Below the pieces are notes generated by a model. The model did not search any database. It had not been told where the DNA came from and saw nothing but the letters and a program-made list of their open reading frames with translations. From Corbicula japonica (lineage: Eukaryota; Mollusca; Bivalvia; Venerida; Cyrenidae): DNA of 64,000 nt. Position 1 is the stretch's first letter. The number at the start of each line of letters is the position of its first letter. The stretch is from assembly GCA_038501625.1 (NCBI GenBank), contig JAZAYU010000081.1:3029457-3093456 (forward strand), read 5' to 3'. Below, piece after piece: positions 23,905 through 34,956 of this stretch. Both the position numbers and the translations under genes were made by a program.

Positions 23905-25456
23905 GTAATTCACCTGAGTGGTGTCAACAGAATTTTGAAAATGTACTGACAGATTTAATTCACAAACTATTTTCTTTCTTTTAGAAGATTATGCTCATAA
24001 GACTTTAGTGTGAAATTCAATAAAAAAATCTACACTATAAGAAAAGGTAATTTAAACATTTTTATCACTGAGAATTTGTTGTATAATGTACCAATTTCTA
24101 TAACTGCTTAATATGTTTTATCTATTCAAACTGGGAAATAAATTTTATCAAGCAATAAACACATTTGTAAATCTGCTATTGCAATGTATTTCTCCCAACA
24201 ATATAGTGTTTGAATGGGCTATTTTTAATGAAACAACAGTTACTGCCATTTTTTGAAGTCTAGATAATCATTACATTAATGCATCTTAGTTTTTTTAATT
24301 AAAATATGGCTCTATACAGGAATTTATGAATAAAGAATTCTGGAAATAAAGTGCCCAACTTAAATGTCCAAAACTATAAAGTGAATTGAACAAATCATTG
24401 CTGAGGAATTTAAGCATTAATGTCAATGGTAAATGTAACTGATAACTAGACAGTCACACAAGAAAAGTTTTACAAATCTCATATTGTTTTTTTTTCTATT
24501 TATGAGTAACTATTACTGGTCTATTGTATTTGTTATAAGTAGGGATAAAACAAGGATCGATTATAATCCAAAATCGATCGTTTCTAGGAGAGATTTTCGA
24601 TAATTGAGTACGAAGTTTAATAATCAATCATTGGTTTGCTGTTCTTTAAGAGGATCACAAGGGAGATCACTGTATCAGAGCAAAAACAGTGTTGGATGTA
24701 ATTATGACAGTGTTGTTTTGGTTTTAAATAAGCTTTTGATTATTCTCCCACTAAGTTATTCAAGAAAAAGACTCCTGTACCTGCAGCCTACACCCTATGC
24801 TAATATCAGATACAGTTACAAACTAGATGTTTTTTGTGAAAAACGCATGTCTCCCCCCTGCGCCGCCCCCCCCCCCCCCTGTGACCTTTCAGTGTACTAA
24901 GATTTCACAATATAAAACCAACATGCTTCCATTTAGATGATATTTAATTGTGCATAGCAGAATACTGTTATCATAGTAAACATGTTTAATATTAATATAA
25001 GTAGTTTTTTCTTTACTAAAAACTATGATTATTTTCCAGGTGTATCTGTGAATTCATCACACAAGCTAAAAGTTCTTAAATTTTTAACAGGCATTCACAC
25101 CATGGGGCCTTCCTAGTAGCACAAATCTGGATGGGTTTCAGTCGGGTTGTATTCCCTTAACAGTTTAGACTGTGCATGCATGTATCTATTGTCAATTTTT
25201 TCCATTCAAATCTAACTCTGCTGCACGCACACTAGTCCCTGTGAGTAAGCCATCCTGGGCTGGGTATTGGTCTGATTGTAGAGATTTTCATATCCTGTGA
25301 CATTAGGTGTTTCGAATGCAGTGCCAAGTCCAGCTCCCCAACAGTAGCAGGTTCAGCAACCAGTCTGTAATAGACAATTAAATAAACTAAATACTATGAA
25401 ATTCAAATGAAAAATTTTGATAAAATGTGTAAGTCAGGGGACCTATGGTACATACA

Positions 25457-27146
25457 GTACTGAAAATTATGAAATTGACAATTTTTCCGATTCCAATCCG
25501 GTCCGCTTCCGATCCTAATGTCATCTATAACCGATCCGATTCCATTCCCATTGCGGTCCAATTCCAATTCGATTGCACTCCAATGTTTTTCACTCCAGAC
25601 AATGCGCTCCAAACGATCTTTACGCTCAAACCGATTCTTATGATTCTGATCTTTTGCTCCCCATTTTCGTTGGTCATTAACTATAACGCCGGACAATGCG
25701 CTCCAAACGATCTTGACGCTCAAACCGATTCTTCTGATTCCGATCTTTACGCTCCCACTTTTCATTGGTCATTACTTATAACGCATCTCGCGCTGAATTT
25801 ACATTTCTGTGACATTTTTCCTATTTGCAGTTTTGTTTAATTTTATTGTTTAAAAATGGTGGTTACTAACAAAGTAAATTGATCATTTAGATCTAATTTA
25901 AAAATGACGCCTTTCTAAATTTTAAATCAGTTTAATGTTAGCGTTTATTACATTGCAGTTTTAAAATATTAGCGTAAATTACACCCGATTCATGCGGGAT
26001 TCATGTTAATTTGAGATGAGGAACCCAGCTGGTTTGGCGCAAATCAAGTCAGTAAATGCCTTTGGTGCGTATGCATCAATAAGCAGTTAATAAAACTTTT
26101 TAGCCTAAATTTACGCTATAGGAGGTAGCATAACATGCAGAATATGCCGTTGAAGAGCTAAACAATCTTTCAGCATAAATGTACGCTGATTGAAGTTTTG
26201 AAAGACTTAATAAGAATATTCGTTCCGTTTTGCGTAATTTATGCTGTAACATAGACGTAAAACTTGTGAAACATCGATAATAAACTTCTTTAAATGTGAA
26301 TATCGTGTTTATTTCTTTGTTTTTCACCACTGAAATCAAAAGGGAAAATAGTTTAATTCTCTTTTAGTTTCGGACAGCGTTTATAGTTTATATTTCATAC
26401 TGGACTTAATAAATATTTATGTTCAAATATGTTTATAAGCATTAAATACATTTCAGTTGTGAATCTCCTTACTTAATAAAATAATGCTTTTACGCCATAA
26501 TGTAGCACGGGTGGATGTACATGTTCGTTATTTCTTCCCTTGTGTAAGAAAAAATATTACGTATTTTCGCTTAAAGGGGAATTTTTACAAAAAGGTTCGG
26601 AACTAAATTTCAATAATATCACGCGGGTGAATGGCAAACACACCATTTAATATTATATGTTTTCAGTTTTATTTGCACAATTATCGTTAAATAAGTTTTT
26701 TATTACTAGTGTTTGATTGCAGAAAACTCAATTAAATTATTGTCAAAAAAATGCTTTGTTTCAAGTCGTGAAAAGAATCGGAAGAAGTGATTCGGATCGC
26801 TACTATATATAACTGAAAAATTATAAATAGAAGCGATCCGATCAGATCCGGTCAAAACGCTCCGGTCTTTTCACTCCAAGCGATCCCAACGCTCAAAGCG
26901 ATTCCGATCCGGTCAAAACTCTCCGGTCTTTTCACTCCAAGAGATCCAAACGTTCAAAGCAATTCCGATCCGGTCAAAATGCTCCGGTCTTTTCACTCCA
27001 AGCGATCCAAACGCTCAAAGCGATTCGCTTCGATTCCATTCTGTTTCCAATTCGATTGCGATTCCATTGCGCTCCTATCGGGATCGGTTTGCGGTCCGCT
27101 TCCGATCCGCTTCCGATCCGATTGTCAATTTCATGATTTTCAGTAC
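25457..27146. mobile_element. TIR element with GATCC-rich subterminal repeats (copy B)
   Basis: This is the copy B counterpart of 13462-15149, with the same ends and subterminal arrays and a few unit-level indels. Overlapping ~120-130 codon frames on both strands arise from the repeat composition and are not genes. Confidence 0.75.
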
Positions 27147-29539
27147 ATTTCAAAATTTGTCATTTGTTTGTGGATATTCCATGTCGCGGAAACTGAACAT
27201 ACTTTGATATTCTCCCTGTTTCATTCGTGTATGTGATGTTAAAGCTACCTTAATTGCACAACATGTAATTAAATAATAAAAATAAATTGTATCACGATAC
27301 TCACCGCTTTTGAATGTTCAATCAATCACATCAGAAATAATTATTGTCGGTCATCAGGATGACCGACATATTATAATCGACCAAACTTGAGATCTTTAGC
27401 CAGAACACCGGTTAACAGTGACTCACGGTCCAGAACGGATAATTTAGACTATGCCACCTGTTCCTTAGACGCATGCAAAAGGATAGTGTAGAGGCTGGTG
27501 TTTGATTGCCTCATATATAGAGAAGCCCTTTTCCGGAAAAGACATTAATGTAGATAATCATGTTTCTTGTATACTTAATTTATACTTTTATTCAGGACGT
27601 GTAGAAATAATGCAGTTGTTAAAGTATCGTTAAACGGGATGCCTTCTAGGTCATAGCGGTACCATAGAACTTTCCACAGTCGATGCGTATTTGTACACTT
27701 AGCAGACAAGCGATGCTTATTTTACATAGTTAGATCCGCAAATCAGGTCAAATCAGGTCAGTGACCGTTAGGAGACGGAAAGAAATGTATTCGTATGTTG
27801 GATGCATTTATTAATTTCACTTGAACTTTGTGCTTATCACATTGATTGTTTTTGTTATTGTTAAGACGATTTACTCTGAAACTGTTACAAAGAAAAATTA
27901 TTTGTTTTTAAATAATTCTATGACCAGAATATTGGCATTATGTAACTGTTTTAAAGGTGTTTCACAAGTATTCCTTCTCAGCCAGAAAATTTCTTCAAAA
28001 GGTGGTGGTCTTAGTTTATTCCAAATGATCGCCATTTACATAAAAATGTTATGATGATTGCTTGTGTTGTCTAATTTACTATACTTTGTTATTGTTTTAG
28101 CATTGACTTCAGACCGAACAAGATCAGTGACATAGTGTGTGAATGTGGGGTCAGATATTAGGGTTAGGGGTTTCGCGGGTATGTTTTGCACGTATGAGCT
28201 CAATTTTGATTTCACTCATGGGCACGTTCATGTAAATCTCAGTAATAGACGATCTAATTATTCACGAATAACAACACTTTGTAAGCTTCGTTTTAACAGG
28301 GGAAAAAGAACAAATATTTAAAGTATGAAAGTGATTGAGCTTTATTTACAAGCCGACGAAACAATAATTCCAACAGAAACAGGGAAAAAAACAAACATTT
28401 ATGTTTGCAAGTTTGCGTTTCAGACAAATTTTTACCAATGCCGAAACAGTACTTGTCTTATTTGCGTGTTTATATCGACGCCACCGGTAATCCATATAAG
28501 CGAAGCCTACAGAATTGCCATACTTTATCAATCATGTAAAGGTTATACTCTGGAAGTTTTCCATGTGAGTGATAAGAAATTACCGGCAAAGGCAGAATAC
28601 TTTATTGCAGAGTCGGGACTGGCCCGTTCACGCCGCTCCCCGGTTAATTTAGGTCGTTCGGCATATACCTGCTTGAGAAGAAAGACAATGCTACTGCAGC
28701 TTTTTTTAAGGATCAGTTTATAAATTGCCGACAGCCAAGATTAAAGTTCGTGCTATAGTCAACAGACCAGGTCGAAGATAATGAATTCCATGAAACACAA
28801 TTATTCCAAGTATTCTAAAGTTTAAACTGATATTGTTATTCACTGAAGCTTTCTATCCAAAAGTTCAAACGGTTAATCATACTTTTTGTGTTTAGTTGCA
28901 CCATTTCTCCAAATATTATCCAAGTGAAATGGTAAAACTGCGAGATTTTCAACAGACTAGCAGTCTTTAGATATAAAAAGTTAATCAGTACATTTGTCGG
29001 CTTTGTTTGGGATGCATTATTTAATTTAATGTTGGAGATAAAATCGAGAAGTCGAGATAGAAGATATTTAAACGAAAAAGGCACGTGCAAAATGCATTTT
29101 TGTTGACAGCTTGTAATACAAACACGTGCACTGGTACTTGACCAGCACTACCTTGTGTACTGTATTATTCGTTTTGCTGAATGAAGATTGTCACTTCGAA
29201 TTTTCATTAAATGGTTGCATTGCACCACATAGTCCGTTTTAATATATGAGAACTTTTTCTCTTCATCCGAGGGCCTCTTGTTGGCAGGGATTACATGTCA
29301 GGAAAAGAAACGAAAGCAATTTCATCCATATATCTTCTTTGATAGAGGTGGACTAGTGCCGGAACAGTGGATGTATAATTTTGGCACCGTATTTGCGATT
29401 CCTCGTTTGAAGTATGGTCTGTTCGGTTAGAGATCATTACTTTTCTTACAAGTAAGTTAACCCCTTGTGTGTTTTCGAATAGATCGAATGCAGATCTTCG
29501 CACCAATATATTGTTGTCTAGGAATTAAGATGATAGAAA

Positions 29540-30125
29540 TCATATTTAATGGACATTGAATATTGGGAATTTCAGCACTATGGGAACTGGAAATACTTTG
29601 GTTGAACCTACATTAAGTTCCAAATTAAAGCCATTTGAAAGGAACATAACTCTTAAAATAACGAAATAGGAGTTTTCATTCTTATTGTCACTGATGGCTT
29701 TGTTCATGCAGGTTATGTATTCAAACAATTAAGATAATAGAACAAGAACTTTCAACATTATAGGCAACATTATGTTTCATATTAAAGTCTTTTAAAAGGG
29801 GCATAACTGAAAAATATTGAAACAGGGGTTATTGATCTTGTTGTTAGAGATGGCTTTGTTTATGCAAATGAGGATATACATGTTTTTCAAGTATTGTGTT
29901 AATAGGACAAGGACTTTCAATGTTTAATAGGCAACCTTAAATTCGATGTTTAAGTAATTTGATAGGGGCATAACAAAAAATAATATAAAAAGAGTGATCA
30001 TTTTTGCTGTCGGAGATGGCTTTATTCATGCAGAAGATATTGTTTAATTATTAGGTTTATATGTCAAATACTTACGAACTTATGGGCAACATTAAATTTC
30101 ACATTTAACTTTATGGGCTGTAGGA
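29540..30125 (+). repeat. Degenerate ~160 bp tandem repeat inside the Helentron-like insert
   Basis: Landmarks ATGGCTTTGTTCATGCA (near 29694, 29853 and 30017) and GGGGCATAAC (near 29800 and 29965) recur every ~160 bp with heavy divergence. Similar 'GGGCATAACT' repeats are common bivalve filler. Confidence 0.6.
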
Positions 30126-30129
30126 CAAC

Positions 30130-30163
30130 GCAGCCGCCGCCGACGATGCCGCCGCCGCCGTAG
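30130..30163 (+). repeat. GCC-rich microsatellite
   Basis: Imperfect (GCC)n runs lie about 240 bp from the 3' end of the Helentron-like insert. Microsatellites near the 3' end are often seen in such elements. Confidence 0.7.
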
Positions 30164-30687
30164 GACAATATGATTCATACTTGTCTACCTGCTGATAAGC
30201 ACTGTCATACAATGAATTTAACATCATTTAAAATCGGTACAAAAACGTGTGACGAGATCGAGCGACCATATTTATTACAGGGCGGAAATTCTAAATAAAT
30301 ACTAACATTCTAACGAAATTTACTAAAGAATGTAACACTTCAGATCCGTCTTTTGTTAAAATGTCACGCTAATGACCGACTAGCTTTTTGGAAAGCTAAA
30401 ACTTGTTTAATTCCGTAAATTGCGTTCTGTTGACAGCTATGACGTCATAATCGTCTAAAAGCCTGTTGTTACGTTCCAGACGGATATTTCAGCTCACAGT
30501 TGTTAAAACACCGATACCGACATAATTTCTTGCACTGATAAAAAAAATTCAAAAATGCAAAACACAGATCCAAAAGCCTTTTTGACGAAGCTGAAGATGA
30601 ACACTGACAAACATAAAATATACATTAGGTATAATTATATATATTGTTGGAAAAATTTACATTATAACATATTTCTTCATTCTTCTT

Positions 30688-30757
30688 GACTGTGTGGGGA
30701 GGCTGTTTTTTCTGTATGGGGCAATTCCTGATATGCATATTTCACCTTTTTGCAATC
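30688..30757 (+). repeat. Short dispersed repeat, family 2 (copy B)
   Basis: Duplicated with the large repeat; identical core to 15628-15695. Confidence 0.6.
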
Positions 30758-30963
30758 TTAAAACTACCTAAATAATACCAGTTATAAATGTCAAAACACC
30801 TTTTAATGATACGTGTCAGCTTTAACCATAAAAAAATAATAACATGATTGAAATTCAATATAACTACCATTGATACCAATTCTGTTACAACACTATATAA
30901 ATCACTGTAACCGATGTACGTACTTTCCTTATTTAGGCAGTTTTTGAACAATAACAAGAAAAA

Positions 30964-30988
30964 GTAAAACAGTAACTTACTGTTTTAC
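30964..30988. repeat. Short perfect inverted repeat at the right breakpoint of copy B
   Basis: GTAAAACAGTAA, one C, then TTACTGTTTTAC: two 12 bp arms starting ten bases after the last base homologous to copy A. Confidence 0.8.
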
Positions 30989-31765
30989 AGACGGTCTATT
31001 ATTCACAGACAACTGAATAATCTCTCACAGAATTGTATTGCAATATCTAGCCCATTTGTTGATTTGTTTTAATGATATTTTGAAAGAAAGCAATCAAACC
31101 TGCATTCTGATTTCAAACCTTGCCTATCTGTATCACACTTGTCCTTACAAATTTTCATAATTTTCCCTTTTTGATAGTGTTCTCACCACATATTATTTGC
31201 CTATCAAGTATGATACATGTATGTTTTGTTGATTTTGAAGAACAATTCAATATTCTATGATTTTTTTTCATTTTTAACCACTACTATAGGTTTCAATTAC
31301 CATACCCTTTAGAATACAACTTCTTCCCCAATCTTTATGTAATATTTAGTATTTACAAATTATATAATTTAAAAACAACAGTATCAATTTATTTTACCAC
31401 AGAATTGATGAAAGTGATATTATGTCTTGAAGACATTCAGGCTTCCTCTAGTTCAGGCAAACTTAACTTTGGAACCTTTTTTTACATGATAGGGTAATCT
31501 TTTTAAATTAAGACTTCTTTTCTGGAATTTCATACTGAATAGCTCATGATTTGTTAAATAAACTTAAAAACAATTCTTTATTCACAGAAAGTTTCATAAA
31601 TTTATGTAAAATATCCAATACTCTATATTTTGCGAATTTCCAGAAAAATATTTAATCATAAAAATAACAAATGCTGAATTACCTTCAGAGAATGCGTTTT
31701 TATTTATTGAACACACTCCAAGCATCTCATCCCGATCACAAACCACAATGCAGTTGGTACTCATA

Positions 31766-32080
31766 GCGAATAATAGCAACACAATTAACCTTTGTATCAA
31801 TTTTGCATTTTCATAGTGAGGTAATGTGAAAAATGGAACGCCTGGAAGTTATCAGCTGCTTACAAATCAATTCATTTTACTTCATAACCTTGCTTATTTC
31901 AATGTGGTTAATAATAATAACTTAAATGCAGCTAAAATCTGATTGCGTTTGACAGAAATCTAAACACTGGTGAGGTGAAAAATGCATTATAAAAACACAA
32001 CATGATGACAACACATGTACATCCTGCATTCTTGAATGTTGCATCATGTTAAGAGACTCAGAGATCAGTAGGGCAAGCTG
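31766..32080 (+). repeat. Dispersed repeat, family 3
   Basis: Shared with 32905-33170 and 42121-42427. Common blocks are GCAACACAATTAACCTTTG, ACTGGTGAGGTGAAAAA, TACATCCTGCATTCTT and GTTGCATCAT. A 68-codon reverse frame here, with a non-ATG start, is part of the repeat. Nothing gene-like is seen in the flanking 30989-31765 sequence. Confidence 0.75.
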
Positions 32081-32099
32081 TTTGCACAATTGACAATAA

Positions 32100-32470
32100 C
32101 TAGGTTTACCACCCGATAACCATAGTTATTGGTGAAAACCCTAGATATCGGCTGATAACCATAGTTATTGTCAATAACTATGGATGTCGGACCAATAACC
32201 TTTGATATTGGCGAAAACTATAGTTACAGACTGAAAACCATAGTTCTTGGAGTTAACCGTGGTTAACGAGCAATATTTATCTAGGGTTTTCACTAGTAAT
32301 TACGGATATCATATCTAATGTGCACTTGGCACAAAACTCTAGATATAAATCAATATCCTAGGTTGTTGTCTTGCCATTGTATCTGTTTCACTTTGACATG
32401 CAGTTTGCCCAAATAATCCAATATCTATAGTTATCGACCAATAACTATTGATATCGGCCCGATTCATAAT
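32100..32470. repeat. Cluster of short self-complementary ATAACCATAGTTATTG motifs
   Basis: Variants of ATAACCATAGTTATTG and GATATCGG alternate in both orientations, giving many overlapping small hairpins. A second cluster lies at 33160-33370. No protein is encoded. Confidence 0.7.
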
Positions 32471-32904
32471 TCATTTTAAGAGGTAGCAAACATTGCAAAT
32501 GGCGAAAACTAGCTAAAATTTCAAAAATGAATTTTGGAAATATTTATTTCTACTTTCACTTTGAACCTGAAAGTAAGATTTCCTTGAATTTTTTGAAAAC
32601 CCTAACATTATTTTGATGAATTGGCACTAAACATTGTAGACCAGCATATACTTATTTCAGGTATGAGTTGTTTCGGTATATTGTTCATGAATTTCAGAGT
32701 TCCCATGCAAATGGTTTTTCTTTTGTTTTAGTATGTGCTTGGTAATTAGAACATGAATTAGACTAAACTGAGCTTGCAAACATTTACTACATCCATAGCT
32801 AAATACATTTCTTTACTAAAATCTAGGTGGCAATAAGTATTTTCCCCAAAATTCATTTTTTTTAAATTTTAGCCTGTTTACGCCATTTGCAGTGTTTGCG
32901 ATAC

Positions 32905-33170
32905 ATTAAATCATAACCTTGCTTATTTCAACTCTGTTAAAAATAATAACTGAAATGCAGCTAAAATCTGATTGAGTTTGTAATATTTCCATAACATGAC
33001 AGAAATCTAAATACTGGTGAGGTGAAAAAATGCATTATATTATATAAAAACACTACATGATGAGTACATCCTGCATTCTTTAATGTTGCATCATTTTAAG
33101 AGACTTAGAAATCACTATCATCATCGTCACTATGGCAAGCGGTTTGCACAATTGATCCGATATCCATGGT
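32905..33170 (+). repeat. Dispersed repeat, family 3 (second copy)
   Basis: It has the same blocks as 31766-32080 and is likewise followed by an AACCATAGTTATTG-type cluster, so the two form a composite unit about 1.1 kb apart. Confidence 0.75.
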
Positions 33171-33370
33171 TAGAAACCCATAACTATAGATATTGATCCC
33201 ATAACCATAGCTATTGACAATAACCAGGGTTACTGTCCAAAAACCATAGTTATTGGTGAAAATCCTAGATATCGGCCGATAACCGTAGTAATTGTCAATA
33301 ACTGTGGATATCGACGTAAACTATAGTTACCGGCCGAAAACCATTGTTCTCGGCGTTAACTGTGGTTACA
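33160..33370. repeat. Second ATAACCATAGTTATTG motif cluster
   Basis: The same alternating motifs as 32100-32470 (ATAACCATAGCTATTG, GATATCGGCCGATAACC, GTTATTGGTGAAAA), in the same position relative to the family 3 repeat. Confidence 0.7.
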
Positions 33371-33751
33371 GAGATTTCAATTAATGCAGATTCTTGCTTT
33401 TTGGGGCAAGCAAATTTGAATTTTTCCACTTTGATCCCACCTAATTCAGAGCTTGGGGTCATTTTGATGCAGAAGAATTGAGGAAAAGTGGTCAACATTT
33501 TCAAGAATAAAGAGATATTGTGTCTTTTGCAATTTTATTATGAAGAAAATGTTTATTTCAATTGTGAAAATTAAGTTAAATGATGTTAAAGCAATTCTGT
33601 AAATAATATTATGTTAACCGAAAACAATATATGACAAACTTTTGTATAAAATCTTTAGCGGCCACCAACCTAGATGTACTCTACGGAAAACCAGGCCACT
33701 ATTTTATGCATATAAGAATAAAATTTTAGCATTCTGGCCTTACTTTACCTC

Positions 33752-33806
33752 TCAGATATATGTCAGATATACTTTACCTCTCAGATATATGTCAGATATA
33801 TGTCTC
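33752..33806 (+). repeat. Short tandem duplication
   Basis: TTTACCTCTCAGATATATGT is repeated twice with a further partial ATATGTCAGATATA unit. Confidence 0.7.
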
Positions 33807-34169
33807 ACTCAAAATTTATGTGTTTGGCATAAGCACTTTTAATGCAATAAATGTGATTGTTGTTGTTTTTGTTTATGTATAATTATCGCAACCCAAATGC
33901 TGCTTAAGTATATTTTATTTGCAAACGTTTAAGAAATTCATGCAAATAAATAGAAATACTTATACCTTTATTCTGCATTAAATATTATGACGTCGAAATG
34001 TACAAAGAAATACTATGCGTAACTTTCGCGCTGAATATGAAAGATGTTGGTGTTTTAAAGAAGGTTTTATTAAGTAATGATCATATCTTAGCGTTTCTTA
34101 TACATATGAGAATAATAATGAAATAATAATAAAATTCGAATTATTTTATTATTAGTTTAATGTGAAATT

Positions 34170-34258
34170 GTGTGGATTTGGTGTAGATTTGGGTGGATTT
34201 GGTGTAGATTTGGGTGGATTTGGCATAGATTTGGGTGAATTTGGGTAATTTGGGTGTT
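34170..34258 (+). repeat. Minisatellite, GATTTGGTGTAGATTTGGGTG type
   Basis: About four imperfect ~22 bp units of TGGATTTGGTGTAGATTTGG. A related, looser stretch occurs at 63638-63692. Confidence 0.75.
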
Positions 34259-34261
34259 TCG

Positions 34262-34515
34262 TATCGCCGCAACGAATCAATGGAACGAAAAGATAGCATA
34301 TCACTAACATGGACAACTGTGTTTTTCTCAGCAGTAATAAATGCCGATCGAATATTAAAAACTAACTTTTGATTGATCGCAACAAGGTCAGCAGTCGCTA
34401 ACAATGTTCACTCTTTTTTCAAGACTTTACAACACGCTGCTAGTCAGATGACCTACTTTACTGTATTCCACTTTAGGGGGGCATGCAAATTCATTTTTTG
34501 TTTCATTCCTCGTTG
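34262..34515 (+). repeat. Dispersed repeat, family 4
   Basis: It shares AATAAATGCCGATCGAAT, AAGGTCAGCAGTCGCTAAC and TGATGACCTAC-type blocks with 43572-43790. No coding signal is seen. Confidence 0.7.
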
Positions 34516-34562
34516 TAATATAATAAGCAACTACAGCGATATTAGTTCGTACTCGGTGAACC

Positions 34563-34936
34563 TGTAAGAAGGTCGGTGTGTAAGTGCAAGCTTGCACTGG
34601 ACACACGGCCTGCGGATAGGGTCAACCGGTGTATCGCTGTGGTTGCAAACTATTTATTATTACAATAATTATATAAACTGGCCTATATATACTGGAGTAG
34701 CAAGGCAGTTGCTATCCCAGATCTAGAGAGCGGCAGTCTTAGTAGCTCGTCCGAGCGACCACGACGAGGGCTCCTGGCCGTAACAGACTTACACTTTGTT
34801 AGTCTCTTCTATGCGGTAGCATAACGCTACAACCTTTCTGTTAAAGATTGTAACAGAATGAAAGTTGTTTTGTGATTGTACTCTGATGTGAAGATAGATG
34901 TATCAATATTAAAGCATTCAGAATAAATGGTGAACA
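34563..34936 (+). mobile_element. Candidate LTR (374 bp) of a Ty3/Gypsy-type element
   Basis: The block starts TGTAAGAAGG and ends GAACA (TG...CA). It contains a TATATA-rich promoter-like stretch near 34668-34690 and an AATAAA near its 3' end (34922), and is followed two bases later by TGGCGCCGAAAG, a primer-binding-like site. A short open frame (ATGTCTGAATTG...) begins downstream at about 35088 but stops after 13 codons. No gag, pol or second LTR is seen, so this is a truncated remnant. It might also be another promoter-type sequence. Confidence 0.5.
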
Positions 34937-34938
34937 AG

Positions 34939-34956
34939 TGGCGCCGAAAGTACAGA
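34939..34956 (+). promoter_or_regulatory. Candidate tRNA primer-binding site
   Basis: TGGCGCCGAAAGTACAGA begins two bases after the candidate LTR. The first seven bases match the TGGCGCC start common to Lys-type primer sites. The rest diverges. Confidence 0.4.

Larger units (their letters stand above)
27346..30405. mobile_element. Non-autonomous Helentron/Helitron2-like insertion (3.06 kb) in copy B
   Basis: Copy A has the empty site (AATTATTTAATTCC at about 15342-15355). The insert starts GTCGGTCATC, part of a palindrome TGTCGGTCATC-AG-GATGACCGACA (27345-27368). Near the other end is the inverted match ATGACCGAC (30372-30380), then a hairpin TAGCTTT-TTGG-AAAGCTA (30381-30398) and a terminal AAACTTG. 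A terminal repeat at one end whose partner is subterminal at the other, a 3' hairpin and insertion at T-T are the published hallmarks of Helentrons. No Rep/helicase frame exists. The 132-codon frame at 28325-28723 is unrecognised. Confidence 0.75.
18459..30954 (+). repeat. Large direct duplication, copy B
   Basis: Copy B is the second copy of 1442-15892 in the same orientation. It begins 13 bases after a 32 bp perfect palindrome and ends in the same 540 bp monomer where copy A joins the array. Homology is lost after 30954 (A-side equivalent 15892), ten bases before another short palindrome. B preserves empty sites for two insertions found in A and carries one insertion of its own. It lacks the 2.7 kb A segment next to the CTGTGACCTT junction. 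Other differences are small, such as the 9 bp addition near 19429 and a 13 bp addition near 20441. Confidence 0.95.

Noticed and set aside
28325..28723. 132-codon frame inside the Helentron-like insert
   Set aside because: No recognisable domain and an overlapping reverse frame. Possibly captured sequence, but not supportable as a gene.
31594..31800. Reverse frame that looks like a signal peptide with a splice donor
   Set aside because: The apparent start is TTG, not ATG, and the start region belongs to a dispersed repeat also found at 42121.
34563..34936. Possible functional promoter for a host gene
   Set aside because: The TG...CA ends and the adjoining primer-binding-like site fit an LTR better, and no gene follows.
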